Assembly: GCA_008330645.1 (NCBI GenBank)
Contig: VLTN01000017.1
Coordinates: forward strand, 248,001-312,000
Source: Cafeteria roenbergensis
Lineage: Eukaryota > Sar > Bigyra > Bicosoecida > Cafeteriaceae
Length of the DNA stretch: 64,000 bases
Direction: 5' to 3'
Shown: piece by piece, positions 20,185 through 64,000 of the stretch
Layout of the letters: each line of letters starts with the position of its first letter
How positions within the stretch are numbered: the first letter of the stretch is position 1
Made by a program: the position numbers and the translations under genes
Notes under the pieces: model-generated
The model's input: the letters and a program-made list of their open reading frames with translations, nothing else
What the model was told of the DNA's origin: nothing
Databases searched by the model: none

Positions 20185-20731
20185 CGGGCAAGCACAAGCA
20201 GACCGAGGGGGGAGGTCTGCAGGCCGTGCTTGTGCAGGCGACCGAGCGGAGGCCGGCGAGAATCGGTGCTTTCGGCACCGTGGTGAATATTTGCTCGGCC
20301 AAGCTGCCCGGCAACGCCGCGAGGCAAACGCCTGCCGGGGCTTGGGGAACCCCAGCCTGCGTGACAGCAGTCCCATAGACAGCCCCGTTCGGCGCTAGCG
20401 CAGCCTTCATGTCGCCGCGAGACTGTCTTTCCGTGTGGAAATGGCGCGATGGGCGCTTGCGTGGCTGGCTCGGGCGACCTTCGAAAGCCACCAGCCACGT
20501 AAGGGGTTGTGATGCACATTCGAAAATCAACATGAAGGGCGACGCAAGCTAGCAACAGTCCCTCCTGGGGGGGGGGGAGGGGCAAGCAGTCTGAAGTATC
20601 TAGCATTTTCTTGGCTAAACGCAAAAGTGCGCCGAGGCGCGCGCACCCGTCGCTCCGAACCGCAACGGCGGTTTGCTCGAATCCCGGGATCGCTGCCTGC
20701 GCCTGATGTTGACTGCACCTGGAGATGGGAC
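20185..20731. other. intergenic region between two minus-strand genes
   Basis: This 547-bp gap should contain the WASHC4 promoter and the 3' UTR of the gene ending at 20732. It includes an 11-G run at about 20569-20579. A tRNA-like T-loop string (GCTCGAATCCC, near 20674) is not flanked by a paired stem. No coding frame here has family features. Confidence 0.45.
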
Positions 20732-23700
20732 CTACGAGTCCTCGGAAGCACTCTTGGCGGCAGAGTACGCGGCCACCGCCCCTGGGTTCGCCGGCGTGGT
20801 CAAGCATGTGTACCGCTCCACGGCGGGAGCTGCCGGCACGGGCGCGGGCGCGGGCGCGGGCGATGGACCCGTGGGCTCCTCAGTGCTCCCCAGAGCCTCA
20901 GCCCGAAACTCGTAGCACGTCACGCCGTCAACGAGGTTCGGATTGCTCAGCGTGCCAGCATGCTGGCCGCCGATCGCGTGGAGGATAGAAGCCAGCGTGA
21001 CGAATCGCAGCCTCACGATCTCCCGCAACTCCGCAGAGAACGATACGTGTCGCATCCGCTGCAACGACAGAAGCACACGGGCCTCGCCCGACATGCGCCC
21101 CTCATGCTGCTGGGCGAACAGCAAGTCCTGAAAGAATTGGGGCTCATCCAGAGGAGTTGGCATGTCGTGCCCAGGCACCGCGAAGGGCAGCAGTGCGTGT
21201 CTGTAGACGTCCTTGCCGACAACTGGTCCGAGCTCCACGCACACATGGGCGCCTCGTTCTGCCTGAGCCGTGCAGCCATCTGCAGGCCCGGCTGCCTCGA
21301 GTGGCCTTGCGCATTCCTGGACAGCGCCCACATCGCTGAGGGCTGCTGGGCCGCCCGCCCCTGCAGAAGTGATCGGCGCCTCCGCAGATGCAACCACAGG
21401 CTGGAGCTGCACCGCACGTTGACTGCGCAACCCATCGCGACATGAGCGAGCTGGCAAACCAGACCCGGGCAAACTCACAGGTCGGTTCGCGCCGACGCTC
21501 GAACCCCCACGCGCTGCGGCCTCCGATGCCGTCACAAGAGCCGACTGGGCCTGTGGACTCGCTGCAGCAGTGCTGCTTGGGCGGGAAACAGCCAGGGGCG
21601 AGACGCAGGCGCGGTCCGAGGTGGCAGTGCCGCCAGCGGTGTTCCCGTGTGCCCCCTCGGGGCCATGGCAATCTGTCCGCACACCCCCACTGCAGGCCGC
21701 AGGCTCCCCCGAATTCGATGGGCGTAATCCGCGAGCGCGTGGCGCATCGTCTCGACGGCAGGCCTCTGGCGGGCAGCCGCTCGCTGGGTCAGGGGTGGCC
21801 TGTCCCAGGCCTCCAGACTCGGCCCTGGCAGCCACCGACGCTGCCGCTTCCAGCATACTCTGCCATTGCGCCCCTGCCCAAGTGCTGGCCTGTTCCTGGT
21901 TCACCTCCGATTCGGGCGCCAAAACGGACCTCAGAGCGTCGTAGCCCTCCGCGGACAGGCAACGGCCTTTGACTGCCAACGCCCGGGCGGCAACCGCCGA
22001 CGCCAGAACCACCCCCTCCAGGTCCGACCCCCTGCCCCCGATGCCGCACAGCCTGGCCGTCGTGGATGCCAAGCTCAGCAGTGCCAGCGACGAGGCCGAC
22101 TTTGGTTTGGGCAGGCAGGCTGCTGCGAGCGCCCGTCGGGTGTCTTCGGTTTTTCTCAGACTGCAAGCAAGCGCCCCGACGTGGCGCAACCCCAGGTGCA
22201 CCTTGTGAAGTCCCCTCTTGACACGTTGTCTGAGATCCAGCAACGCTTCGATGGGCGCTGGTGCATGCACGCCGCCAGCCGCGCTCGCGCAGAGCGCTTC
22301 GCGAACATGTCCGTCCGCCAGCGCCACATTGGCCTCCCCAAGCAGAACACCTGCCGCTTCGCAGAGCTTGGGAACCTCCCTGCTACTCGTCCACTCGTCG
22401 GGGCTCACGGCCAAGCCGCGACTCTTCAGGAACCTTCCTGCCTCCACTCCGAAGAGGCACGACAGCTGGGGCGATTGCCAGTACAGAGATGGGAAGGACA
22501 CCAAGGCCACCATGACGTCAGACCCGGCTCCTGGCGACTCATCGCACGAGACCGCAACCACGCCAGTCGATGCGTCCACCGTGACAGAGGCTGCTCCTTC
22601 GCACGCTGCCCGCCTCAGGCGTTGCGCCAAGGTGGTGTGGTCCCCCGAAAGCGCTGCTGAAACAGCATTGAGCGCAGCCGGCCTGGCTGCTCGGCTCGTG
22701 AGCCAGAAAAAGGGATGATCCACGCTCAACTCGAACTCGCTGAGGCCCTGAGCACCTGACAGGTCCAGGGATGCGACTCTCGCTGTTTCCGCAAAGGCTC
22801 GTCCCGCGCGCCTTCCAACAAGCGTCACTGCCGTGATCCACGGGCCCGCTCTCCGAGCCTCTGGGACAGCCAGCCGACTCACATCCACCACACAAGCTTG
22901 CCCAGTGGGCAAGACGTGCATCTCCACGTCGAATGGCAGCGAGCTCCCGATGGAACCCGGGGGGTCGGTTGCCCACGGAGCAGGCAAGCGCGACACGGCC
23001 ATCGCGTCGTCCACCCGCCGGCCGCGAAACTGTGTGAGCGGGTCCAAAATAACACTGTACCTCTGCTCAAGCTCCTTGCACACCTTGGAGACTTCGGATT
23101 CGCCCTTGTCCATGCCCAACAGCAAGGCGCAGTCCCTGTCGCTCATACCAGCGTCTTTCGGAAGCCGCTCGTCCCGCTTGTATACGAGGGTCTCGAACTT
23201 GTGCAGGGTGACGGGCCCCTCACCCTTGAGCTTCACGACGCCATATGAAAGGCCCATCGTGGCAGCGATGAGCTCCGCCAACGGATGGAACCCGGCGCAC
23301 AGGTGAAAAGTCTGCAGGGCATCGCTCGAGCCAACGCAGATGCTATGGTCTCCAAGGTCGTACCGTGTGGACACCAGCGCACGAGCCGAGACAACTCGGC
23401 CTACCCAGTCTCGCGACGTCCAGTGGATAGGCATCGGGCCGGGGTCGAACACGAATACGTCTGCTCTCCTGGACATGGGGACGACAACGTTGGTACTCCG
23501 AAGATTCTCCAGCAGAAATTTGCCTACGGCCTGCTCCTTGGCCAGCACTTTGCCCAGAAGCCCAGGCCCACCCTCGAACAGCGACGTTGGCCCGGTGCTC
23601 AGCTTGACGAAAAGCGCACCAGCTGCAAACTTGCTGCCCCCCGCGTAGCCCAAAGCCGGGGATGCCTTGTGAGGGAATTGCAAATGCTCACGCAGCACTT

Positions 23701-23815
23701 CAGCGACGTGCTTGTCGTCAAGGACCTCACTCAAGCAGTCCAAGCCGCGCCGGTGCTCTCCAGCGGTGCCAGCCGCCGCAGCCATTGTGGATGGAAAGTT
23801 CGAACAGCTCGGCGC
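20732..23815 (-). CDS. large protein with a possible divergent Clu-like domain
   Basis: The main exon is one frame of about 1,027 residues ending at 20732. The first in-frame ATG is at 23785 (MAAAAGTAGEHRRGLDCLSE). A strong acceptor (tgctcctttgccgcag) ending at 23816 suggests the exon starts at 23815 and joins upstream exons. About 140-330 residues from the ATG resemble, in order and spacing, the central domain of Clu/CLUH proteins: VVSARALVSTRYDLGDHSIC, then VGSSDALQTFH, and later HVLPTGQACVVDVSRLAVPE. In Clu proteins the last block is a Gly-Arg-x-Tyr-x-x-Asp strand before Arg-x-x-Pro-Pro. Clu proteins bind mRNAs for mitochondrial proteins. The resemblance is weak and unconfirmed, and the TPR tail of CLUH is absent. 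Most of the C-terminal half is low-complexity, but about 120 terminal residues (VGKDVYRHALLPFAVPGHDM onward) are well-formed. No other family is recognised. Confidence 0.78.
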   Translation of the reverse strand, partial: APSCSNFPSTMAAAAGTAGEHRRGLDCLSEVLDDKHVAEVLREHLQFPHKASPALGYAGGSKFAAGALFVKLSTGPTSLFEGGPGLLGKVLAKEQAVGKFLLENLRSTNVVVPMSRRADVFVFDPGPMPIHWTSRDWVGRVVSARALVSTRYDLGDHSICVGSSDALQTFHLCAGFHPLAELIAATMGLSYGVVKLKGEGPVTLHKFETLVYKRDERLPKDAGMSDRDCALLLGMDKGESEVSKVCKELEQRYSVILDPLTQFRGRRVDDAMAVSRLPAPWATDPPGSIGSSLPFDVEMHVLPTGQACVVDVSRLAVPEARRAGPWITAVTLVGRRAGRAFAETARVASLDLSGAQGLSEFELSVDHPFFWLTSRAARPAALNAVSAALSGDHTTLAQRLRRAACEGAASVTVDASTGVVAVSCDESPGAGSDVMVALVSFPSLYWQSPQLSCLFGVEAGRFLKSRGLAVSPDEWTSSREVPKLCEAAGVLLGEANVALADGHVREALCASAAGGVHAPAPIEALLDLRQRVKRGLHKVHLGLRHVGALACSLRKTEDTRRALAAACLPKPKSASSLALLSLASTTARLCGIGGRGSDLEGVVLASAVAARALAVKGRCLSAEGYDALRSVLAPESEVNQEQASTWAGAQWQSMLEAAASVAARAESGGLGQATPDPASGCPPEACRRDDAPRARGLRPSNSGEPAACSGGVRTDCHGPEGAHGNTAGGTATSDRACVSPLAVSRPSSTAAASPQAQSALVTASEAAARGGSSVGANRPVSLPGSGLPARSCRDGLRSQRAVQLQPVVASAEAPITSAGAGGPAALSDVGAVQECARPLEAAGPADGCTAQAERGAHVCVELGPVVGKDVYRHALLPFAVPGHDMPTPLDEPQFFQDLLFAQQHEGRMSGEARVLLSLQRMRHVSFSAELREIVRLRFVTLASILHAIGGQHAGTLSNPNLVDGVTCYEFRAEALGSTEEPTGPSPAPAPAPVPAAPAVERYTCLTTPANPGAVAAYSAAKSASEDS

Positions 23816-24572
23816 CTGCGGCAAAGGAGCAATGAAAGCACATTCCACGGCCGCATTGAAACCACCAGCTGCCGCCCCTGCCCCGGCATCACGTTCCACA
23901 GCACCAGTCAGGCAGATGGCCCGCGCGCCCGGCCCCAGGTCGGTCCGCCTGGCGCTGCGCGAGCCACTAGCGCTTGCTCGCAGCCAAGTTGATCGAAGAA
24001 TTCACCCAAAACAACACTCTTGGGCGCAATTCGCCCCGAAGCGCTCCCCGCTCCCAGGCAACCTCTGGTGTCCCCTGCCGCGCAATTGCCTCACCACTAG
24101 CCAGCCACCCGTCCGCCGAGACGTCGGCCTCGCCCAGGTCCAGGAGTGCGGTTGGATCAAGGCGCGAGTGGTGAGAGTCGCCGCCTCTGCCTTTTCTTGC
24201 CGGCACGCCCGCTCTGCACGAACCGTTGCTTTGCTCGTGTGGCAGCGGTGTGGAGAACGGTCTCAGGAACGCATGAGCATGTGCTACGCTTGCAGCGAGG
24301 GTGGCGCCTGGACGGCTGCTTGGGGTCGCTTCGAAGGTCACTTGGCCACACACTCCCGGATGCGCTGCGGCCCTCCCGCCCCCTCCCCCCCCCAAAAAAG
24401 CACGTGAGTGGGTCGGAACCAGCCGACCCAGCGAGTTCTGGCTGCACCGCGGGGCCAAGGCCGCCGAGGCGGCCAGCGGAGCCTGGAGCTGCAGGCAGTC
24501 ATGGAAGCACACCCGCAAAGACGTCGGCCTGCAAAGTCGCTCGGGCACAGGCAACACGAGACTGTCATCCAT
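23816..24572 (-). CDS. probable 5' exons of the Clu-like gene
   Basis: Two stretches upstream of the main exon read like coding sequence. One (ending at 24006, donor GTGAATTC, phase 0) encodes LDPTALLDLGEADVSADGWL and continues to GELRPRVLFW; it joins the 23815 acceptor in frame. The other begins at an ATG at 24572 (MDDSLVLPVPERLCRPTSLR, then VCFHDCLQLQAPLAAS) and could end at a phase-2 donor (CCGCG then GTGCAG). A phase-compatible acceptor exists at either of two CAGs near 24190-24215. If all are used, the protein gains roughly 100 residues. None of these residues shows a known domain. The translation start and the middle junction remain unproven. Confidence 0.35.
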
Positions 24573-25778
24573 TGGGTGCAGCTCGGCTGCAACATCAAGC
24601 GCGCTTGGGCGCGCGGCAAAAAGTGTGCGCACGGCCAAGGAGCCCGCATGCGGTGGGCGAGCAGTCGCCTGCTCGCCTTGCTAGCCGCAAGAGCGCGGGC
24701 CAGACCAGGCCGGCGAAATTCATCTCCCCAAGCTTTGACACGAAGGTCGCACTCGAGCCCCGCGAGGGGGCCCGCCGACCACCGAAACACTAGCTTGGGT
24801 TGGCACGAGCGCAAGCCAAGGCGGGAAAGGGCGGCGGCGCGCTTGGGGCAGGGTGCTCACCTGCAGCACACACGCCGCGTCTGCCGGAGCTGGAGGTGCC
24901 CACCCCCAAAAGCACTCGTGCTGGCCAAGCACCACATGTCGCCGAGGCAACACTCGCCGCGTGCCCGCGCGAGGTGGACAGGGCGCGAGTCCTTGGGGTG
25001 CTGGCCGCCGCAGCAGCCGCCGGCCACTCCGCCGAGGAACCGCCCACTCCCGGGCGAGGCCCGGAGCGGTCAGGTGAGGACCGAGCAGATGGCGTGTAAA
25101 CTGCGGAGAGGAGGAAGCGCACACGCAGGGACGCTGGTTGCGGCCGGGAGAGGCGCAGCGGGCAATGCTCGCGCCACAGACAAACAGGCGGGATTTGGGT
25201 CGAGACTTCGCGGCGCGCCCCTGGTCAGGGCTGCCGGCGCGCCGTGCTTCGAGCCGTTGCCATCGCCTTGTTGCCGCCCTTCAGGAGTTAACTCGAATGC
25301 TAATCTTCAAGGTGCGCCGCCCGATGAAAAGCGGCATCAGAAAGAACGCAGCAAAAGTTTTTCGTCACAAGGGGGTGGTGGCATTGGGCGCTGGCCGCCT
25401 CGGGCTCCGAATAAGCTCACCCCCGGCGGATGCGCGAGAGCACGCGTGCGCCCTGCAAAGGCGCCAGCCACTTGTTTCAGGTCAAGAGGCAGTCGAGCCG
25501 TGGCTCGGCTGCTCCACTACGCCATGGGCGCACAGTCTGCCGCGGCGCGAGTGCCGCCGAGGCGCCAGAGACTCGGCTCGGCAGAGCCAAGACTGCATGC
25601 GTCGATCGAAGGCAAGGCCGGTTGCGCTGCGGCACCGGAGTTTCGCTGGCCTCGGCGCCGGACTGGCCTCGGCACCTTTGAGCCAGGGGCGGGCACGGGT
25701 CCTTGGGCCTGAGCACTGCTCAGGAACTGGTCCCAGCTGGGTCCGGCTGGCGCCGGCAGCCTCCGGCGGCCAGAGAAC
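24573..25778. other. 1.2-kb divergent intergenic region
   Basis: This is the longest gap without a supported gene, lying between the probable start of a minus gene (24572) and the plus gene at 25779. It should hold both promoters. A good minus-strand donor (CTGCAG then GTGAGC, GT at 24860-24859) hints at a further 5' exon or an untranslated exon of the minus gene. I found no upstream ATG frame leading into it. Base composition falls slightly near 25290-25360. No repeat or RNA gene is visible. Confidence 0.4.
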
Positions 25779-28068
25779 ATGGGGAACGGGCCGCTTGCGC
25801 CAACTGCGGCCGTCGCGCAGATTGCCGAGGCCATTGAGGCTCGGGACGTGAGACAGGCTCAGTCATGCCTGCAGCGCCATTCCTGCCTGGGCATCGGGGC
25901 GGTGCCGCAGCACCTTTGCACCGTCGAGCGGTGACGCTTGATTTGTCTTTTGGCTCTCGATTCTTCGCCTCATGCAGGCGGCGGCAATTCGCGAGGCGAT
26001 GCGGCAGCAGCCGTATGTGGTCGCGGGGGGACAGCCAAGCAATGGGCAAGAGACGGGCGGCGGAAGCAACCCTGCACACGAGCACTACCGACGGCGGCTC
26101 GAGGCTGAGCTGCTCGGGCTGTTTGCCACGGCTGCCCAGGGGTCGCCCGAGGCGCCTGCGCTGCTGCGGTGTGCGCAAGCTTTGGCTTTGGGAGGCGTCT
26201 CGGCCAACCGAGGTCCGCCGTCGGCGGAGCGCAGCGAGCAGCACGAGGCACTGCTCCGGTACGCCATCGACGCGAGCGGCCACGGGCACCCTGGCTGGCT
26301 GGCCCTGCTTGCGGACGAGATTGGGGTGGACGTGGCACACACGGATGTGCCTGTGGACGACGCCCCCCAATCCAGAATGCCGGCGCTGCTGTACGCCCTG
26401 GTGCATGGGCCGGATCCGCTCGCGGCAGCCGAGGCACTCAAAGCCCACGGGGTGAGACCCGACCGTGAGATTGAGGAGGCGGCCTCTGCCGAAGGTGTGG
26501 ACCTGGGTGTGCTTGAGCACGTGTTTAACGGCACAGAGGAGCAAGCACCTCAGCCTCCGTCCCCCCAAGCTGGCGCCTCCGACTCTGGAACCGAGTCCTT
26601 AGCGAGCGGCGCCGGGCCACCAGCAGAGGAAACGACAGCAATCGGCCAGCCGGACCAGGGGCCGGCCAGGCCGGCAATCGAGGGGGAGGCCTGGCTCGCG
26701 CACTCGCTGGAGAGCGCGCCTGGTCCGCCGGGCGAGGTCGCTGCCATGGTCGTCGCTCCTGCACCCATGCCGTGGGCACCTCTCGCTAGGGCAGCCGCGG
26801 AGGCTGGCTCAAGCGACCTGCCGCAGCGACTGCGCCGCGCGCAGGTGGCCATGTCCACGCCCTCTGCTGTGACTGCATGGCGACCAAGGTCTCGGCCGCT
26901 CCAGATGGGCCCGTGGGCAGGGCACCCGCCCGAGTCCTGGTCGTCGCAGAATAGTGACGCCAGCGAGGGGACAGGAGCCGGCGAGGCTGCCCCTCACGCA
27001 CAGGCTCATCGCACTGGTGCTGAGCTTTGGGAGAGGCTTCGAGTTCAAACGCTCTCCACCAGGCCAGCTGAGGACGGCAAGCCACCGCTTGGCGGCCCCT
27101 CGCCTGCTACCGCACCTCAGACCACCGCCTCCTCACTCACAAGCAACGCACGCCTCTTTGCTGCAATGGCTTCGGCTGCCAAGCGACCAAGGATTCCAAT
27201 GTCCAAGCGTGTGCCGGTCAAGACGCGGGCCGCAGCAAGCGTGCCAGCGAGCAACCAGCGACGACTCGGCGGCCTGGATCCAATTCTGATGAAACGCTAC
27301 GCGGCAATGCTTTTGAGAACGACAACGCATCCGCCCTTCCCCGGCCCTGCATCCGCGCCTGAGGCCGACCCCGCGGGCTTGCCAGACGCTGTCAGAGACA
27401 CCACTCCTGCGGCACCCGGGAGCTTGAGCCGCGCGAGTCTCGGGGAACGCTGCGAAAGCGAATCCGCTGATGGCGCAAGCGAAGGTGGACCCAATGGACG
27501 TCTGCCTTTGGATCGTGAAAGCACAAGAGACTCCGACGGAGATCATGACGAGCATGCGCAAGCTTCTGCTGCCGTGGAGGCGTCGCTGCCTCTGTTCCCC
27601 ACAAAGGGGCCTTCTTCAGACTCCCCAGCCCCTGGCGATCCGCATGCTGACTTTCTTGCAGCAATGCGCGTGGTGCAGCAGGTGGAGGCAGCCGCGACCA
27701 CCCTTGCGTCCGCGAGTGACCAGGTGTTCGACTATTCAAGCAATTTGGACACGCGCTGGCCGCGGAGAGGGCCCCCCGAGCTGCGGCGGGAGCCGGGCCT
27801 GGAAGCCTTCGAATTCTCGCTGCCCACTGACCCTGATGAGCGTGATGGCGTGCCAACGTGCACCCCTGGCCTCCGTGGCCTCGTTGGCTTTGCCCCAGAA
27901 GCAGCCCGCCGCCTACCTGATCAGCAGCAGCTTCACAGGGCATTGCTGAGCTCCCCCATCCGGCAAGTGAGGCGCAATGCAGCAGCCCCCCATCGTCGAG
28001 GAGCAGGTGCGCTGGGCGTCTCCAACGCGTCCTCGAGAAGTTATGGCTTCCCTGTCAGCCAGCAGTAA
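25779..28068 (+). CDS. unknown protein with degenerate ankyrin-like N-terminal repeats
   Basis: Exons 25779-25847 and 25978-28068 are joined by a phase-0 intron (GTGAGA to a T/C-rich tract ending CATGCAG) and give about 719 residues. Exon 1 encodes MGNGPLAPTAAVAQIAEAIE then ARD. The in-frame ATG at 25972 would lie inside the intron and is not preferred. Residues about 50-200 are helical pairs with a worn ankyrin-like spacing (HEALLRYAIDASGHGHPGWL, then ALLADEIGVDV; MPALLYALVHGPDPLAAAEA, then LKAHGVRPD). The remaining ~500 residues are Ser/Pro/Ala-rich and probably disordered, with a basic patch near 430 (KRPRIPMSKRVPVKTR) that could be a nuclear-localisation signal. There is no membrane segment and no enzymatic domain. 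I do not recognise the family. It converges with the HECT gene across 323 bp. Confidence 0.78.
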
Positions 28069-28391
28069 GGGGTAACAAATTTGGACGGCCTCTCTTGCTG
28101 CGTTCACCGGGCGGCGGGGTGATTCACTCTTCGCCGCTGCAAGCGAGCTGCCCTTCATATCCCCAGCCCAGGCGCATTGTGACGGGCATTCAGGCGCGGT
28201 ACTGACGGTCCCTTCGAGTTTGCGTGTGTGGGCCGGGGTCATGTGGGTGCGCATGGCAAGCGCGGCAGAGTCCGAAGGGAGCACACTTTCGTTGAGCGTG
28301 CGTCGCACAGTGAGCGAAGTGGGAAAGCCTGGAGCGCGCCGTGCCGCAATGCAAGCACACGCCCTCGCCCCGCCCCAAGCGGCTCGTGCCC
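28069..28391. other. convergent intergenic region, nothing recognised
   Basis: This 323-bp gap lies between the stop of the plus gene at 28068 and the stop of the HECT ligase at 28392, and so holds two 3' UTRs. No structure, repeat or coding frame of interest is visible. Confidence 0.5.

Positions 28392-64000
<35,609 letters not shown>

Noticed and set aside
20663-20700. tRNA-like T-loop string (GCTCGAATCCC).
   Set aside because: No 5-bp stem pairs around it, and no acceptor stem or anticodon arm fits upstream.
25138-25851. Plus-strand frame of 237 residues in the 1.2-kb gap.
   Set aside because: Composition is shadow-like, no domain is visible, and it overlaps the first exon of the gene at 25779 in another frame.

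Overview
The window is nuclear DNA of a very GC-rich unicellular eukaryote (by eye near 70% G+C). It has spliceosomal GT-AG introns, usually with GTGAG-type donors and C-rich pyrimidine tracts ending in CGCAG. It carries eukaryote-only genes: an F-box protein, a WASH-complex subunit, an Arg-rich-presequence mitochondrial i-AAA protease and a HUWE1/UPL-type HECT ligase. A WASH subunit argues against a land plant and fits a phagotrophic or flagellate protist. A bicosoecid-like stramenopile is one guess, but nothing here proves the lineage. I see no rRNA, tRNA, CRISPR, transposon or virus-derived element.

Layout, left to right: (1) 1-1913, minus, F-box/ankyrin protein whose C-terminus lies beyond the window. 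(2) 2344-5424, plus, i-AAA (YME1/FtsH) protease, two exons. (3) 5996-7635, plus, membrane-anchored helical protein of an unrecognised family, three exons. (4) 8060-9308, minus, small ankyrin protein with one repeat per exon. (5) 9450-10689, plus, diverged paralog of gene 3. (6) 11099-13228, minus, coiled-coil plus PH-like protein. (7) 13519-14645, plus, unknown protein with a thrice-repeated short motif. (8) 14878-about 20184, minus, WASHC4 (SWIP). (9) 20732-23815, minus, large protein with a possible divergent Clu-like domain and probable extra 5' exons up to about 24.57 kb. (10) 25779-28068, plus, unknown protein with degenerate ankyrin-like repeats. (11) 28392 to the right edge, minus, an enormous HECT E3 ubiquitin ligase (at least 11,857 residues in one uninterrupted frame) that fills 55% of the window and starts beyond it.

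Genes are packed closely, with divergent gaps of about 140-430 bp (one of 1.2 kb) and short convergent gaps. Neighbours do not form one pathway. Several are proteostasis genes (F-box, HECT, i-AAA), one acts in endosomal actin (WASHC4), and the rest are lineage-specific.

The least explained content is the gene 3/gene 5 paralog family with a shared phase-0 intron, the exon-per-repeat ankyrin gene nested between them, the giant HECT ligase, and its uninterrupted 53-unit CTG/CAG (poly-Ser) tract. All exon junctions were inferred by eye from reading frame, splice sites and phase. No alignment or database search was run.
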